DNA of 7,836 nt from NCBI GenBank assembly GCA_015655225.1, contig JAATFK010000192.1, positions 1-7,836 on the forward strand, given 5' to 3'. The position numbers and the translations under genes were made by a program. The DNA is from Solirubrobacterales bacterium. Its GTDB lineage: Bacteria > Actinomycetota > Thermoleophilia > Solirubrobacterales > Solirubrobacteraceae. Under the pieces are notes generated by a model, which was not told where the DNA came from, did not search any database, and was given only the letters and a program-made list of their open reading frames with translations. This document shows, piece after piece, positions 1-5,352 of this stretch. Each line of letters begins with the position of its first letter. The stretch's first letter is position 1.

Positions 1-101
1 ATCCCGGTCTTGTCGGAGACCGACAGCAGGGCACGGCCGACCTGGACCGCGCCGGGCGCGGTCGGGGTCAGCTGGCGGGGGCTCGCGGCTCCGTCGGACA
101 T
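1..101 (-). CDS. purH: PurH, bifunctional AICAR formyltransferase/IMP cyclohydrolase, N-terminal fragment
   Basis: The gene starts with ATG at 101 and runs off the left edge of the window; 33 codons and two further bases are visible. After a variable, alanine/proline-rich leader of about 22 residues comes RALLSVSDKTGI, the highly conserved opening of the IMP cyclohydrolase (MGS-like) domain of PurH. Family knowledge: PurH performs the last two steps of de novo purine synthesis, formylating AICAR with 10-formyl-THF and closing the ring to IMP in the cytosol. It reads in the same direction as purL, purF and purN but is separated from purN by the plus-strand cupin gene, so it probably has its own promoter. 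No Shine-Dalgarno precedes the ATG, and a -10-like TATCCT lies 7 nt upstream, so a leaderless message is likely. The extra N-terminal residues are common in actinobacterial PurH. The catalytic residues are outside the window. Confidence 0.9.
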   Translation of the reverse strand, partial: MSDGAASPRQLTPTAPGAVQVGRALLSVSDKTG

Positions 102-108
102 GCTGTCG

Positions 109-114
109 AGGATA
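109..114 (-). promoter_or_regulatory. Candidate -10 element for purH (leaderless)
   Basis: On the minus strand TATCCT fits the actinobacterial TAnnnT pattern and ends exactly 7 nt before the purH ATG. Transcription would then begin at or next to the A of the start codon. No convincing -35 box is seen 16-18 nt upstream, and no Shine-Dalgarno is present. This is a by-eye call. Confidence 0.35.
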
Positions 115-135
115 GGCGAAAGGCCGGCTGACGCG

Positions 136-238
136 CAGGCCGGGGGTGGCGGGCGGCGACGGCGCTCCGGCGCGCCAGGCACTGGCCGGGGGCGGCGGCC
201 GGCACGGCGCTCCGGCACGCCAGGCGCTGGCCGGGGGC
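136..238. repeat. 45-bp tandem repeat with internal dyads between purH and the cupin gene
   Basis: Bases 159-193 and 204-238 are 35-base copies that differ at two positions (172/217 and 181/226), giving a 45-base period. A degenerate partial copy precedes them: 138-146 matches 184-192 and leads into the first unit through a 12-base instead of 11-base spacer. Each full copy contains the dyad GCCAG-N3-CTGGC, at 174-186 and 219-231. One of the two substitutions falls inside the 3-base spacer and the other outside the dyad, so the arms are unchanged. The repeat fills most of the 177-bp divergent region and ends just before the proposed cupin -35. It could be a pair of operator sites or a simple recent tandem duplication. 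Confidence 0.7.
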
Positions 239-241
239 CGC

Positions 242-271
242 TTGCGCCCCGGCCGGCCGCCGTCGTACGAT
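242..271 (+). promoter_or_regulatory. Candidate promoter of the cupin gene
   Basis: TTGCGC (242-247) and TACGAT (266-271) are separated by 18 bases. The -10 keeps the first two and last two consensus bases, and the -35 keeps TTG. The -10 ends 7 nt before the GTG at 279, so the transcript would start on the start codon. This agrees with the absence of any Shine-Dalgarno before the cupin gene. Called by eye in GC-rich DNA. Confidence 0.35.
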
Positions 272-278
272 CGCCGCC

Positions 279-791
279 GTGCCACCCGTCCCGCTCCAGC
301 CGATCGCGACCGCCGACCACCCGGTCTACGCCGTCGCGGGCGGCAACCACGTGACGGTCCTGCTCGACCGGGCCGCGACGGGCGACGCCTTCGACGTGAT
401 CGACGTGCTCGCCCAGCCGGGCGGCGGGCCGCCGCCCCACCGGCACGCGTTCGCCGAGTGGTTCCGCGTGCTGGAGGGCGAGCTGACGCTCTCCGAGGAG
501 CGCGACGGAGTCGTCCTCTGCACCCGCCGGCTCGTCGCCGGCGATGCGGTCTACGTCCCGCCGTGGACGGTCCACGGCACGCTCAACCTCTCCCCCGCCC
601 CGACGCGCTTCCAGGTCGTCTGCCAGCCGGGCGCGATCACCGGCTACTTCGCCGAGGCCGGCGTCCGGGTCCCCGACGAGCGCATCCCACCCGACCACGC
701 GCCGCCCGGTCCCGCCGAGCTGGTCGAGATCTCCGCCCGCTGGGGCATCGAGTTCTGGCACGGCCCCGTCGACCGCGCGCCGGCGCCGTAG
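279..791 (+). CDS. Single-domain cupin protein
   Basis: This is a 170-residue protein with one cupin beta-barrel. Cupin motif 1 is visible at residues 49-67, with metal-ligand candidates H54, H56 and E60 and the closing G67. Motif 2 runs from G88 through P94/P95 to the fourth ligand H99, followed by N103. All four ligands of a mononuclear metal site are therefore present, which suggests a metal-binding and possibly catalytic protein; the substrate cannot be read from the sequence. The layout recalls small cupins loosely annotated as quercetin dioxygenase-like. The start is GTG at 279: the reading frame conserves the domain from about residue 15, no in-frame ATG lies just upstream, and a -10-like box fits a leaderless start. 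It is divergent from purH and convergent with purN, with 9 bases between the two stop codons. No signal peptide or membrane segment is present, so it is cytosolic. A role in purine metabolism is not indicated. Confidence 0.88.
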   Translation: MPPVPLQPIATADHPVYAVAGGNHVTVLLDRAATGDAFDVIDVLAQPGGGPPPHRHAFAEWFRVLEGELTLSEERDGVVLCTRRLVAGDAVYVPPWTVHGTLNLSPAPTRFQVVCQPGAITGYFAEAGVRVPDERIPPDHAPPGPAELVEISARWGIEFWHGPVDRAPAP

Positions 792-798
792 CCGCCGG
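780..798. terminator. Possible shared hairpin between convergent cupin and purN
   Basis: CCGGCG (780-785) pairs with CGCCGG (793-798) around a 7-base loop that contains the cupin stop codon. It sits between two convergent genes and could end either transcript. The stem is only 6 bp and has no T tract on either side, so chance is a real alternative in DNA this GC-rich. Confidence 0.3.
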
Positions 799-800
799 GC

Positions 801-1415
801 CTAGGGGTCGAGCAGGACTCTCCGCGCGTCGGCCGGGTCGACGCGGACGGCGCCCTGGGCGATCAGGCGGATCGCCTCGGGCAGCAGCTCGTGCTCGAGC
901 GCGTGGAGCTGCGGGAGGACGTCCTCCGGGACCCGCGCGTGGGGCAGCTCCAGCGCCCGCTGGAGGATGAGCGGACCGGTGTCGACGCCCTCGTCGACGA
1001 AGTGGACGGTGACGCCGAACACCCGCACGCCGTAGGCGAGCGCCTGCTCGACCGCGCGCAGGCCGGGGAACGCCGGCAGCAACGCCGGGTGCACGTTCAC
1101 GACCGCCTGGGGGAAGCGGGCGAGGAACGCGGGCGTGACGAGCTGCATGTAGCCCGCCAGCACGATCAGCTCGGCGCCGTTGCCGGCGAGCCAGTCGGCC
1201 AGCGCGGTGTCGCGCGCGGCGCGGTCGGGGTGGTCGGCGAGCGGGAAGGCGGCGGTCGGGATCCCCCGCTCCCGCGCGCGGGCGAGCGCCGGGGCCTCGG
1301 GCTTGTCGGAGCCGACCGCGACGACCGCGATCCCGTCGCGCCCGTGGACGTGGTCGAGGATCGCCTGGAGGTTCGAGCCCGTCCCGGAGGCGAGCACGGC
1401 GAGGCGGAGGCTCAC
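801..1415 (-). CDS. purN: PurN, phosphoribosylglycinamide formyltransferase
   Basis: This 204-residue protein transfers formyl from 10-formyl-THF to GAR, the third step of purine synthesis, in the cytosol. The family hallmarks are present: the phosphate-binding loop ASGTGSNLQAI near residues 9-19, the catalytic triad N107, H109 (NVHPALLPAFPG) and D145 (EGVDTGPL), and a length near the 212 residues of the E. coli enzyme. The start is GTG at 1415. The recQ stop TGA (1414-1412) overlaps it as GTGA, and GGAGG ends 7 nt upstream inside the recQ coding sequence, which supports this start and translational coupling. It is the last gene of a purF-recQ-purN unit and ends 9 bases from the convergent cupin stop. 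Residue R199 uses the rare AGA codon. The identification is secure. Confidence 0.96.
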   Translation of the reverse strand: MSLRLAVLASGTGSNLQAILDHVHGRDGIAVVAVGSDKPEAPALARARERGIPTAAFPLADHPDRAARDTALADWLAGNGAELIVLAGYMQLVTPAFLARFPQAVVNVHPALLPAFPGLRAVEQALAYGVRVFGVTVHFVDEGVDTGPLILQRALELPHARVPEDVLPQLHALEHELLPEAIRLIAQGAVRVDPADARRVLLDP

Positions 1416-3226
1416 GCGGCCGCCTCCTCCGCGTCGCCGAGCGCAAGCCGCGGCGCCCGCGCGTCGGTCGTCGTCCGCAGGCGGCCGGTGGCGAGCAGGG
1501 CGTCGATTCGCTCCAGCACCTCGTCGCCCTGCAGGTGCGCGAAGGCGCCGAAGGTCGGCAGCCCGTCGTAGGCGTGCTCCTCCAGCTGGCGCGAGCGCCG
1601 GCCCCGCACGATCGCCGCCACATGAGCCCGCGCGACCGGCGGCCGGGCCGCCGCGACCGTCGCCAGCAGCGCGCGGTCGAGCGCCGCCGGCATCGGCAAG
1701 CCGGGGCCGCGGCGACGGGAGGAGCGAGTGCCCGTGGGCGCCGCCGCCCGCGGCACCAGCGACCGGTCGCAGACGTCGCAGCACGGCACCCCCGGCGCGG
1801 CGCGCGGCGCCGCGTGGTCGCCGAAGTGGCGCAGCAGCGCGCGCCGCCGGCAGGCGCGCCGCTCGACGAACGCCCAGATCGCGCGGTAGTGGCGCCAGCG
1901 GATCGCCAAGGCGTCGCCCGCGGAGGCGCGGCACGCGAGCAGCGCGGCGCGGTCCCACGTCCCCACGACCCGCCCGATCGCCCGGTCGGGCGGTGACGGG
2001 GCCGGCTGCACGACGCCCGCGCGGGCGAGGTGGCCGATGATCGCGCGCGCCCCGTCGGGATGGCCGGCGAGCTCCGCCAGCTCCCCGAGCCCCACGTCGT
2101 AGCGACCGCCGGCGGCGCGCCGCTGCAGCCGCCGCGCGACCGCGCCGAACGCGGCCTCCTCGACCTCGGAGCGCTCGATGAAGAACGTGTGCAGCCCGCG
2201 GTCGCGCTCCTGCGCGAAGAGGACGCAGCGGGCCGGCAGGCCGTCGCGGCCGGCGCGCCCGGCCTCCTGGTAGTACGCCTCGACCGAGGCGGGGACGGTC
2301 GCGTGGCAGACGGTCCGCACGTCCGCCTTGTCGACCCCCATGCCGAACGCGTTCGTCGCCACCACGACGCGCGTCTCGCCGCCCATGAACGCCCGCTGGA
2401 CCGCCGCCCGCTGGTCGCGCCCGAGGCCCGCGTGATAGACCGAGACGGGCTCGCCCAGCTCCCGCTCGAGCCCGTGCGCCAGCTCCTCGCAGCCGCTGCG
2501 CGTGCCGGCGTAGACGATCGCCGGCAGCGCCTCGGGCCGCTCCAGGACCGCGACGAGCCGCCGCTGCGTGTCCGCCGGCCCTCTCGACGGGACGACCGCG
2601 AAGCTGAGGTTCGGCCGGTCGAAGCCGGTGCTGACGCGGACCGGGTCGCGCAGCCCCAGCCGCGCGACCACGTCGTCGGCGACCTGGGGCGTCGCGGTCG
2701 CCGTCAGCGCGACGATCGCCCGCGCGCGGAGGTAACGGGCGGCGTCCGCGAGGCGGAAGTAGTCGGGCCGGAAGTCGTGGCCCCACTGCGAGACGCAATG
2801 GGCCTCGTCGACCACGAAGAGGCCGATCCGCGCCCGCTCGATCGCGGCGACGAAGCCGGGCGAGGCGAACCGCTCGGGCGCGACGTAGAGCAGCCGCAGC
2901 TCGCCCGCGACGGCGCGCTCCAGCGCCGCGCGGTTGGCGGCCGCCGACTGCTGCGCGTTGATCAGCGCGACCCGCTCGGGCGCGACCTCCCGCAGGCCGT
3001 CGACCTGGTCCTGCATCAGCGAGACGAGCGGCGAGACGACGAGCGTCAGGTCGTCACGCATCAACGCCGGCAGCTGGTAGCAGAGCGACTTGCCGGAGCC
3101 GGTCGGCATCACGACGAGCGTGTCGCGGTCCTCCAGCGCGGCGGCGACCGCCTCCTCCTGCCCGGGCCGGAACTGCTCGAAGCCGAAGTGGCGGTGGAGG
3201 GCGGCGCGGGGGTCGGGCGGGCTCAC
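1412..3226 (-). CDS. recQ: RecQ-family ATP-dependent DNA helicase
   Basis: This 604-residue 3'-5' superfamily 2 helicase acts in recombination and fork repair. The motifs appear in order: motif 0 around FGFEQFRPGQEEA (14-26), Walker A PTGSGKS (41-47), DEAH (140-143), LTATATP (174-180), motif V near ATNAFGMGVDK (290-300) and motif VI with QEAGRAGRDG (320-329). A zinc-binding region follows, with C459 and the cluster C482, C483, C486. A winged-helix RQC-like segment lies at about 510-585 (IVRGRRS, DGLPTFG). No HRDC domain is seen, and the protein ends soon after RQC. GTG at 3226 is chosen because AAGGTGG sits 8 nt upstream; another in-frame GTG lies four codons earlier, inside that ribosome site. 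The gene begins 41 bases after the purF stop, and its TGA overlaps the purN GTG. The coupling to purine genes is unusual. The gene name is by family; paralogues are common in actinobacteria. Confidence 0.94.
   Translation of the reverse strand: MSPPDPRAALHRHFGFEQFRPGQEEAVAAALEDRDTLVVMPTGSGKSLCYQLPALMRDDLTLVVSPLVSLMQDQVDGLREVAPERVALINAQQSAAANRAALERAVAGELRLLYVAPERFASPGFVAAIERARIGLFVVDEAHCVSQWGHDFRPDYFRLADAARYLRARAIVALTATATPQVADDVVARLGLRDPVRVSTGFDRPNLSFAVVPSRGPADTQRRLVAVLERPEALPAIVYAGTRSGCEELAHGLERELGEPVSVYHAGLGRDQRAAVQRAFMGGETRVVVATNAFGMGVDKADVRTVCHATVPASVEAYYQEAGRAGRDGLPARCVLFAQERDRGLHTFFIERSEVEEAAFGAVARRLQRRAAGGRYDVGLGELAELAGHPDGARAIIGHLARAGVVQPAPSPPDRAIGRVVGTWDRAALLACRASAGDALAIRWRHYRAIWAFVERRACRRRALLRHFGDHAAPRAAPGVPCCDVCDRSLVPRAAAPTGTRSSRRRGPGLPMPAALDRALLATVAAARPPVARAHVAAIVRGRRSRQLEEHAYDGLPTFGAFAHLQGDEVLERIDALLATGRLRTTTDARAPRLALGDAEEAAA
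1423..1427 (-). promoter_or_regulatory. Ribosome binding site of purN inside the recQ 3' end
   Basis: On the minus strand GGAGG (within GGAGGAGG, 1430-1423) ends 7 nt before the purN GTG at 1415. It decides that start and shows that purN can recruit its own ribosomes although it overlaps the recQ stop codon. Confidence 0.7.
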
Positions 3227-3234
3227 GGGACCCG

Positions 3235-3241
3235 CCACCTT
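3235..3241 (-). promoter_or_regulatory. Ribosome binding site of recQ
   Basis: AAGGTGG on the minus strand ends 8 nt before GTG 3226 in the 41-base purF-recQ gap. It overlaps the alternative upstream GTG (3238-3236), which makes that codon an unlikely start. Confidence 0.6.
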
Positions 3242-3267
3242 ACCCGCGCCCCCGGCTGGGCCGCCGG

Positions 3268-4704
3268 TCAGGCGCGGATCAGCGGGAGCGCGTGCTCGAA
3301 GGCGTGCTTGTCCTGCGCGGCGCGGCCACCCTCGATCGGGTACTCGCCGGTGAAGCAGGCGTCGCAGTGCGTCTCGCGCGTGACCCCGATCGCCTCGTAG
3401 ACGCCCGCGAGCGTGAGGAAGTGGAGCGAGTCCGCGCCCAGCTCGGCGGCGATCTCCTCCTGCGTCCGGTTGTGGGCGATCATCTCCTCGCGCGTCGACA
3501 TGTCGATCCCGTAGTGACAGGGGTGACGGATCGGCGGCGCGGTGATGCGGAGGTGGACCTCCTTGGCGCCGGCGTCGCGCAGCATCTGGATGATCTGGCG
3601 GGTCGTGTTGCCGCGCACGATCGAGTCGTCGACGACGACGAGCCGCTGCCCGTCGACGATCTCCGGCATCGGGTTGAACTTCAGTCTCAGGCCGTGCTTG
3701 CGCAGCTCCTGGCCCGGCTGGATGAACGTGCGGGCGACGTAGCGGTTCTTGACGAAGCCGTCGTCCTGCGGCAGGCCGCTGGCGCGGGCGTAGCCGCGCG
3801 CGGCGGGGTTGCCGGAGTCGGGCACCGCGATCACGAGGTCGGCGTCGACCGGCGCCTCTCTCGCGAGCATCTCGCCCATCCGGCCGCGCGCACCCTGGAG
3901 CACGGTGCCGCTGATGCGCGAGTCGGGACGGGCGAAGTAGATGTACTCGAAGACGCAGAAGGCCTTGCGCGCGCCCTCGATCACCATCCGCGTCGAGATC
4001 CCGCCGGCGTCGATCGTGACGACCTCGCCGGGCTCGATCTCGCGCAGCAGTCTCGCGCCGATGATGTCGAGCGCGCACGACTCGCTGGCGACGCAGTAGC
4101 GGTCGCCGATCATGCCGAGCGCGAGCGGCCGGACGCCGTTCGGGTCGCGGAAGGCGACGATCTTGTCGGGCGTCATGATCACCGTCGAGAAGGCGCCCTG
4201 GAGGCGCGGCAGGATGTCCGCGACGGCGTCCTCGATCTTCTCCGCCTCGTGCGTCGAGAGCAGCGCGGCGATGATCTCCGAGTCGGAGGTCGAGCGGAAC
4301 GCGACGCCTCTCTCGCGCAGCTCGCTGTGCAGCTCGACGGCGTTGATCAGGTTGCCGTTGTGCGCCAGCGCCAGCTCGCGGTGGTCGGAGCGGTAGACCG
4401 GCTGGGCGTTCTCCCAGGCGGAGGAGCCGGTCGTCGAGTAGCGGACGTGCCCGAGCGCGAGGTCGCCCGGCAGCGAGCGCAGCTTCTGCTCGTCGAAGAC
4501 CTGCGAGACGAGCCCGAGGTCCCGTAGCGTCATGATGTTGCCGCCGACGTCGGTCGTGGCGATGCCCGCCGACTCCTGGCCGCGGTGCTGGAGCGCGTAG
4601 AGCGCGAAGTAGGCGAGGCGGGCGACGTCGTGTCCCGGGGCGAAGATCCCGAAGACACCACACTCGTCGCGCGGTCCGTCGCGGTGGCTGAGCTGATCGG
4701 TCAT
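3268..4704 (-). CDS. purF: PurF, amidophosphoribosyltransferase ([4Fe-4S], propeptide type)
   Basis: This 478-residue enzyme makes 5-phosphoribosylamine from PRPP and glutamine, the committed step of purine synthesis. The N-terminal Ntn-type glutaminase domain begins at C15 (ECGVFGIF), the nucleophile expected to be exposed by removing a 14-residue propeptide; LQHRGQESAGIAT and GHVRYSTTG follow. The C-terminal phosphoribosyltransferase domain carries the PRPP loop VVVDDSIVRGNTT (356-368). C250, C396, C447 and C450 match the four iron-sulfur cluster ligands of the Bacillus-type enzyme. ATG at 4704 is the chosen start, giving a propeptide close to the 11 residues of B. subtilis. A TTG at 4737 would add 11 residues and cannot be excluded, because no normal Shine-Dalgarno precedes the ATG. 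Divergent from the SRPBCC gene and upstream of recQ. At least four of its 42 arginines (R132, R218, R282, R340) use AGA. Confidence 0.96.
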   Translation of the reverse strand: MTDQLSHRDGPRDECGVFGIFAPGHDVARLAYFALYALQHRGQESAGIATTDVGGNIMTLRDLGLVSQVFDEQKLRSLPGDLALGHVRYSTTGSSAWENAQPVYRSDHRELALAHNGNLINAVELHSELRERGVAFRSTSDSEIIAALLSTHEAEKIEDAVADILPRLQGAFSTVIMTPDKIVAFRDPNGVRPLALGMIGDRYCVASESCALDIIGARLLREIEPGEVVTIDAGGISTRMVIEGARKAFCVFEYIYFARPDSRISGTVLQGARGRMGEMLAREAPVDADLVIAVPDSGNPAARGYARASGLPQDDGFVKNRYVARTFIQPGQELRKHGLRLKFNPMPEIVDGQRLVVVDDSIVRGNTTRQIIQMLRDAGAKEVHLRITAPPIRHPCHYGIDMSTREEMIAHNRTQEEIAAELGADSLHFLTLAGVYEAIGVTRETHCDACFTGEYPIEGGRAAQDKHAFEHALPLIRA

Positions 4705-4742
4705 AGAGGAGGTGAAGGGCCCTCCGGCGTGGCACAAGCCAC
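4705..4742 (-). promoter_or_regulatory. Structured purF leader with paired GGAGG/CCUCC
   Basis: Read on the minus strand, the 38 bases before the purF ATG form two adjacent perfect hairpins. The first is GTGGC-TTGT-GCCAC (4742-4729). The second is GGAGG (4725-4721), an 8-base loop, then CCTCC (4712-4708), followed by TCT and the ATG. The only Shine-Dalgarno-like GGAGG is thus 16 nt from the ATG and can pair with a complementary sequence that abuts the start codon. This could control translation, or it could be a chance pairing. No ligand-binding riboswitch fold is recognised. Confidence 0.4.
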
Positions 4743-4764
4743 CTCGAACGGTCGCTCGCGAGAG

Positions 4765-4770
4765 AGCCTA
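4765..4770 (-). promoter_or_regulatory. Weak candidate -10 for purF
   Basis: TAGGCT on the minus strand fits TAnnnT and would give a purF leader of roughly 55 bases that includes both leader hairpins. No recognisable -35 is found. The 8-base palindrome CTCGCGAG (4755-4762) overlaps the expected start point and may be coincidental. Confidence 0.22.
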
Positions 4771-4828
4771 GCAACGTGCGCGGCCGACCTCGTCGCGGCC
4801 AGTCAGCGCGTCCCGCCCGCCCGGTCGC

Positions 4829-4834
4829 TACCGT
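4829..4834 (+). promoter_or_regulatory. Weak candidate -10 for the SRPBCC gene
   Basis: TACCGT fits TAnnnT and lies 40 bases before the ATG at 4875, leaving room for the Shine-Dalgarno. No -35 match is seen. The 170-base divergent region 4705-4874 otherwise holds only the purF leader elements, and no small gene was found in it. Confidence 0.22.
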
Positions 4835-4863
4835 GCCAGCGGGGCGTGCAGGACCGAATCACC

Positions 4864-4868
4864 AGGAG
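4864..4868 (+). promoter_or_regulatory. Ribosome binding site of the SRPBCC gene
   Basis: AGGAG ends 6 nt before the ATG at 4875. It fixes that start over the upstream in-frame codons, which would add arginine-rich residues not expected in this fold. Confidence 0.65.
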
Positions 4869-4874
4869 TCACGG

Positions 4875-5324
4875 ATGGCCGTTCAAGTCGAGGTCGAGAT
4901 CGAGGTCGCGCGACCGCTCAGCGAGGTTTTCGCGTTCCTCGCGGACGCGACCAACCTGCCCCGCTGGATGCCGGAGTTCGCGGAGGTCGAGCGGGCCTCC
5001 TCCGGGGAGATCGGGCTGGGCACGACGTTCCGCTACCGCTACGCGCGCCCGGCGATCTCGTCCGAGCTGCGCTGGATCGAGTTCGAGCGCGACCACAAGC
5101 TGGCGTGGGACGGGCCGCCGGTCGGACCGGGCGCGTTCGCGCCTGCCGGCAGCCTCCAGGTCGAGGCGGTCGGCGACGGGACGCGCGTGCTCGGGATCTA
5201 CGCGCGCGAGGCGAGCGGCCCGCTGCAGCGCTTCACGACGCCGCTGCTGACGCGGACGTTCCAGCGCGAGCGGGAAGCCGACTTCGCGCGCCTGAAGGCG
5301 CTGCTGGAGGGCGGGGGAGTCTGA
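4875..5324 (+). CDS. SRPBCC (START/Bet v1-like) family protein
   Basis: This 149-residue protein has the SRPBCC layout. An N-terminal beta strand of alternating V/E residues (2-11) leads into RPLSEVFAFLADATNLPRW (13-31), the typical helical lid and WMPEF turn. Beta strands follow at about 50-57, 64-78 and 93-110. A long C-terminal helix (about 120-145, ending REREADFARLKALLEG) closes the ligand cavity. Members bind hydrophobic ligands, act as polyketide cyclase-like proteins or have no known role; the ligand cannot be read here. There is no signal peptide, so it is cytosolic. It is transcribed away from purF and converges on the secreted-protein gene, with 28 bases between the stops. It interrupts the purine genes, and no functional link to them is evident. 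The hexamer repetition GTCGAG near its start simply encodes the V-E strand. Confidence 0.85.
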   Translation: MAVQVEVEIEVARPLSEVFAFLADATNLPRWMPEFAEVERASSGEIGLGTTFRYRYARPAISSELRWIEFERDHKLAWDGPPVGPGAFAPAGSLQVEAVGDGTRVLGIYAREASGPLQRFTTPLLTRTFQREREADFARLKALLEGGGV

Positions 5325-5331
5325 GCGGCCG

Positions 5332-5352
5332 CCCCGCCTCCCGGCGGCGGGG
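5332..5352. terminator. Bidirectional GC hairpin between convergent genes
   Basis: CCCCGCC (5332-5338) and GGCGGGG (5346-5352) form a perfect 7-bp stem with a 7-base loop. The stem fills the 28-base gap between the stop codons of the SRPBCC gene (5324) and the secreted-protein gene (5353). Position and symmetry suit a shared terminator. There is no T tract on either strand, which is usual for high-GC actinobacteria but lowers certainty. Confidence 0.55.

Noticed and set aside
146..970. Open frame through the tandem repeat encoding a 15-residue periodic Gly/Ala/Arg peptide
   Set aside because: A 45-base repeat gives periodic translation in any frame. The frame then runs out of register through the cupin gene and has no ribosome site.
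801..2798. Minus-strand frame extending purN upstream by about 460 residues
   Set aside because: The extension overlaps recQ out of frame. PurN begins normally at GTG 1415 with a good ribosome site and the family's expected N-terminus.
3252..3267. Hairpin CCGGC/GCCGG just after the purF stop as a terminator
   Set aside because: Only 5 bp, no T tract, and recQ follows closely with its ribosome site in the same 41-base gap.
2030..3400. 456-codon plus-strand open frame opposite recQ
   Set aside because: Its composition (runs of R, D, G, V) is the antisense image of recQ codons in GC-rich DNA, and it shows no motif or ribosome site. recQ carries all helicase motifs in the other strand.
3292..4527. 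411-codon plus-strand open frame opposite purF
   Set aside because: Low-complexity antisense shadow of purF with no recognisable domain.
4707..4713. Perfect AGGAGGT Shine-Dalgarno on the plus strand opposite the purF start
   Set aside because: The nearest downstream in-frame start (GTG 4729) is 15 bases away and its frame encodes no plausible protein before the SRPBCC gene.
1412..4774. Uninterrupted minus-strand frame of 1120 codons, suggesting a fusion of RecQ to an upstream domain
   Set aside because: The part upstream of 3226 overlaps purF out of frame and is arginine-rich nonsense. recQ has its own ribosome site and start.
4705..4874. Possible purine riboswitch in the purF leader
   Set aside because: The leader is short and lacks the conserved three-way junction core of known purine or related riboswitches; only small simple hairpins are present.
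4887..4910. Hexanucleotide repetition GTCGAG at the SRPBCC 5' end as a microsatellite
   Set aside because: Only about three imperfect copies, fully explained by an alternating Val-Glu beta strand.
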